From positions 1 through 7,418 of the forward strand of contig DVKW01000227.1 in assembly GCA_018715855.1 (NCBI GenBank): DNA of 7,418 bases. Direction: 5' to 3'. The notes beneath the pieces were generated by a model. That model worked only from the letters and a program-made list of their open reading frames with translations. It searched no databases and was not told the DNA's origin. The position numbers and the translations under genes are program-made. This stretch comes from Candidatus Galligastranaerophilus intestinigallinarum. Its GTDB lineage: Bacteria; Cyanobacteriota; Vampirovibrionia; Gastranaerophilales; Gastranaerophilaceae. Shown piece after piece: positions 5,912 to 7,418 of this stretch. The number at the start of each line of letters is the position of its first letter. Within the stretch, counting starts at the first letter, position 1.

Positions 5912-7418
5912 TCTATATTAACAGGTTCTTTATTTATCGCCTTAATTGCATCTTTTGCCGTTTGTGCAACTTCAGGGTCTACATTTTCTATTATTGTAAA
6001 TTGCCTTAATAAGTCTATTGTTCTTTTAAAAGCTCGAACAACATCGCCTTCTGAAAATTCATTATCTTCAAAAAGTTCATTCCAAGTTTTTGTTTGATTA
6101 TTATCTTCAATTAAATTAGAAGAAACCCACTTTTCAATTAACCCTGAAAAATGCGAATGAAGGTTCATTTCGTTTTGAAGATTAAAATCTCTTTCAACCA
6201 TAAAGATTTTTCTTTTTATATCTTTTATTTTAGATAAAACTTTTCTCACGTTTGAGCTTGGCGGGCTTGTTATAATGCCGTCTTTATTTCGTATTTCTTC
6301 ACTTGTTATGGCACAAACCACACTTGCAAGCTCAATTGGGCCTAAGCCTGATAAAACGCCGCTTTTTAAAATTTCAGATATATAAAGTTCATTTTCGCAC
6401 CTAAGCCCCATTGTAATTTTGCCGATTTCTGTGGGGTAATCATCTTTAAGGTGCCCCATAACTTCCAAAACTTTTTTGTGTGCCAAAAATTTTTGCCAGT
6501 AAACATCTTTTTGAAAATCAATATCTTTTTTTAGTTGCCTTGCTTTCTTTTCAAACCTTTGAATTAATTCCAAATCTTTCCTGTGCTTTTTATAAACCTT
6601 GCAATCGTTGCAGCCAAACGATTGAAATTTATGAAGAATTTCTTTTGTTTTTGCTGCAAATTGGGCAATTTCTTTTTGGTTTTTGCCACCTTTATTTTGT
6701 TTTTTTAAGGTTTTTAAAATGGTTCTATATTCAATATATAAATTTTTATATTTAATAAATTCAACTAAATCATCTGATGTTAAATTGTTGTGGCACCTGA
6801 ATTTTTTCATTTCAGATATATTTTCTTCATACCTTTTAAGTTCGTTTATTAAAGGTAATAGCCTATCAGAGGATGAAAAATAGCCGAATGTTTTTAAAAT
6901 TAATTCTTTTGCTTCATCTAAACTAAACCTTTGCAATAAATTTAAAACCATTGAATAACAAGGTTCAAATTTACTTTCCAGCGGGTTTGATGAACTTGTT
7001 GCAAGGTTATAAACCTCATCAGGCGTTTGAAAAGGAGTTCCCACAATTACAACATAACCGATTTCATCCATTCCCCTTCTGCCTGCTCTTCCTGACATTT
7101 GGAGAAATTCATTTGCAGTCAACAGCCTATGCCCGTCATCTGTTCTTTTTGAAATTGAACTTATAATTGTGGTTCTGGCCGGCATATTAATTCCTGCAGC
7201 CAAGGTTTCCGTTGCAAAAACAACCTTTATAAGCCCTTTTTGAAATAACCTTTCAATTAAATTTTTAAGCCCCGGAAGTAGCCCCGCATGGTGCGGTGCA
7301 ACGCCTTTTTTAATAAGTTCCAGTTGGGGGGAATTAAAAAGATACATATTATCTTTTAAATATTCATCAATATATTTTTCAATTTCAATTGATTCTTCTT
7401 TTGTTAAAAGCTCTAATT
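5908..7418 (-). CDS. Ski2/HelY-like DExH RNA helicase, C-terminal part (5' partial)
   Basis: C-terminal portion of a superfamily 2 Ski2-like helicase of the kind found in cyanobacteria and as HelY in actinobacteria, presumed to unwind structured RNA during rRNA or mRNA processing or decay. About 503 codons are present. The frame is open to the window edge, so the first RecA domain with Walker A and DExH lies outside. Visible parts are the conserved 'GVAPHHAGLLPGLK' just after the ATG-like Met at 7347; motif V 'FATETLAAGINMPARTT' (about 7218-7168); motif VI 'QMSGRAGRRG' (about 7101-7072); an arch-like helical insertion with a Cys-x-x-Cys...His motif ('GCNDCKVYKKH', near 6615-6583); and a C-terminal DSHCT-type domain ending in 'GDVVRAFKRTIDLLRQF' and an Ala-rich helix. 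Met at 7347 is internal, not a start, because clear coding sequence ('IEKYIDEYLKDN') precedes it. No terminator is seen at the tail-to-tail overlap with the kinase. Confidence 0.92.
   Translation of the reverse strand, partial: LELLTKEESIEIEKYIDEYLKDNMYLFNSPQLELIKKGVAPHHAGLLPGLKNLIERLFQKGLIKVVFATETLAAGINMPARTTIISSISKRTDDGHRLLTANEFLQMSGRAGRRGMDEIGYVVIVGTPFQTPDEVYNLATSSSNPLESKFEPCYSMVLNLLQRFSLDEAKELILKTFGYFSSSDRLLPLINELKRYEENISEMKKFRCHNNLTSDDLVEFIKYKNLYIEYRTILKTLKKQNKGGKNQKEIAQFAAKTKEILHKFQSFGCNDCKVYKKHRKDLELIQRFEKKARQLKKDIDFQKDVYWQKFLAHKKVLEVMGHLKDDYPTEIGKITMGLRCENELYISEILKSGVLSGLGPIELASVVCAITSEEIRNKDGIITSPPSSNVRKVLSKIKDIKRKIFMVERDFNLQNEMNLHSHFSGLIEKWVSSNLIEDNNQTKTWNELFEDNEFSEGDVVRAFKRTIDLLRQFTIIENVDPEVAQTAKDAIKAINKEPVNID

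Noticed and set aside
6480..7166. Plus-strand open frames opposite the helicase
   Set aside because: They are antisense to strongly conserved helicase motifs and show no independent support.
1..7418. tRNA, rRNA, CRISPR array, insertion sequence or attachment site
   Set aside because: No cloverleaf, rRNA core sequence, spaced direct repeats, transposase motif or terminal inverted repeats were seen on either strand by eye.

Overview
This AT-rich window (roughly 30% G+C by eye) looks like a gut-type non-photosynthetic cyanobacterial relative (Melainabacteria/Vampirovibrionia, order Gastranaerophilales). That is an inference. It rests on a cyanobacterial/actinobacterial-style Ski2-like helicase, TolC and signal-peptide proteins that imply a two-membrane cell, and two lineage-style hypothetical proteins that begin M-x-I-x-P-I and soon carry a Phe-(x)-Gly motif. 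All complete reading frames end in TAA.

Layout, left to right. Positions 1-1345 (+) hold the 3' end of a TolC-family outer-membrane efflux gene. Positions 1384-2457 (+) hold a GH3 beta-N-acetylhexosaminidase (NagZ-like) with a signal peptide and its own extended -10 promoter. It converges on, and overlaps by 8 bp, a minus-strand locus at 4135-2450. That locus is one 562-codon frame interrupted by a single in-frame TAA at 3499-3497. The upstream part is a 212-aa ORF. The downstream part encodes NUMOD3-like helical repeats and a helical C-terminus of unknown function. A strong intrinsic terminator (4193-4234) separates it from a second minus-strand hypothetical gene (4824-4252). A short divergent promoter region (4825-4936) follows, then a single-TM sensor histidine kinase (4937-5911, +) that appears to be transcribed as a leaderless mRNA. 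The kinase overlaps by 4 bp, tail to tail, the 3' two-thirds or less of a Ski2/HelY-type RNA helicase (5908-7418, -), which runs off the right edge.

There is no evident single operon. The genes look like independently promoted chromosomal units of export (TolC), peptidoglycan recycling or remodelling (NagZ), signalling (kinase) and RNA processing (helicase), with two lineage-specific genes between them. I see no mobile element, CRISPR array, tRNA or rRNA. The most interesting points are the nonsense-split NUMOD3-like gene, the shared N-terminal motif of the two hypothetical proteins, the leaderless kinase message, and the kinase's missing phosphatase-motif Thr/Asn.
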